NCBI GenBank assembly: GCA_000695745.1
Contig: ASHK01000111.1
Span: 1-7,023 of the forward strand
Length of the DNA: 7,023 bases
Reading direction: 5' to 3'
Source: Vibrio madracius
GTDB lineage: Bacteria > Pseudomonadota > Gammaproteobacteria > Enterobacterales > Vibrionaceae
How positions within the stretch are numbered: position 1 is the first letter of the stretch; each line of letters begins with the position of its first letter. The position numbers and the translations under genes were made by a program. The notes under the pieces were generated by a model that did no database searches, was not told the DNA's origin, and was given only the letters and a program-made list of their open reading frames with translations. Of the stretch, positions 6,999 through 7,023 are shown one piece after another.

Positions 6999-7023
6999 AA
7001 CAAAACGGTAGTAAGTGATATGT

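Overview
This window reads as a chromosomal segment of a gammaproteobacterium, most likely Vibrionaceae or a close relative. The basis is a YacL-family (UPF0231) protein, a GlnK-type P-II protein and a CdaR–GntP permease–glycerate kinase set, all very close to their enterobacterial and Vibrio counterparts. The taxon is inferred from protein resemblance only; no search was run.

Layout, left to right. On the minus strand lies the 5' part of glnK (1-209, running off the left edge). Upstream of it is a near-consensus sigma-54 promoter and two NtrC-type dyads. yacL follows, also on minus (417-788). Divergent from yacL, on plus, is a glycerate-utilisation block: cdaR (882-2022), a GntP-family permease (2184-3448) and garK (3458-4597). 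A strong hairpin terminator closes the block. A minus-strand arginase/agmatinase-family ureohydrolase (4691-5831) comes next, and divergent from it is an AraC-family regulator (5945-6998).

How the genes fit together. CdaR, the permease and garK look like a minimal sense-import-phosphorylate unit for glycerate. Two palindromes between cdaR and the permease are good operator candidates. The ureohydrolase and the AraC regulator share a 113-bp divergent promoter region. A 13-bp direct repeat with a 21-bp period, an arrangement typical of AraC-family half-sites, overlaps the start of the regulator's own transcript. The glnK leader is a textbook nitrogen-limitation control region.

The most unusual property is that four of the seven genes cannot be read in one frame. 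I infer five small indels: two in cdaR and one each in the permease, the ureohydrolase and the AraC regulator. Repairing each restores a full-length, family-typical protein. Downstream frames are otherwise free of stops, and several of the sites are short homopolymers. Sequencing or assembly error is therefore the simplest explanation, with recent gene decay as the alternative. I give these genes their full extents and note each break. I see no mobile element, CRISPR array, tRNA or rRNA, and no convincing novel system. The most interesting biology is the regulatory DNA and the divergent ureohydrolase.
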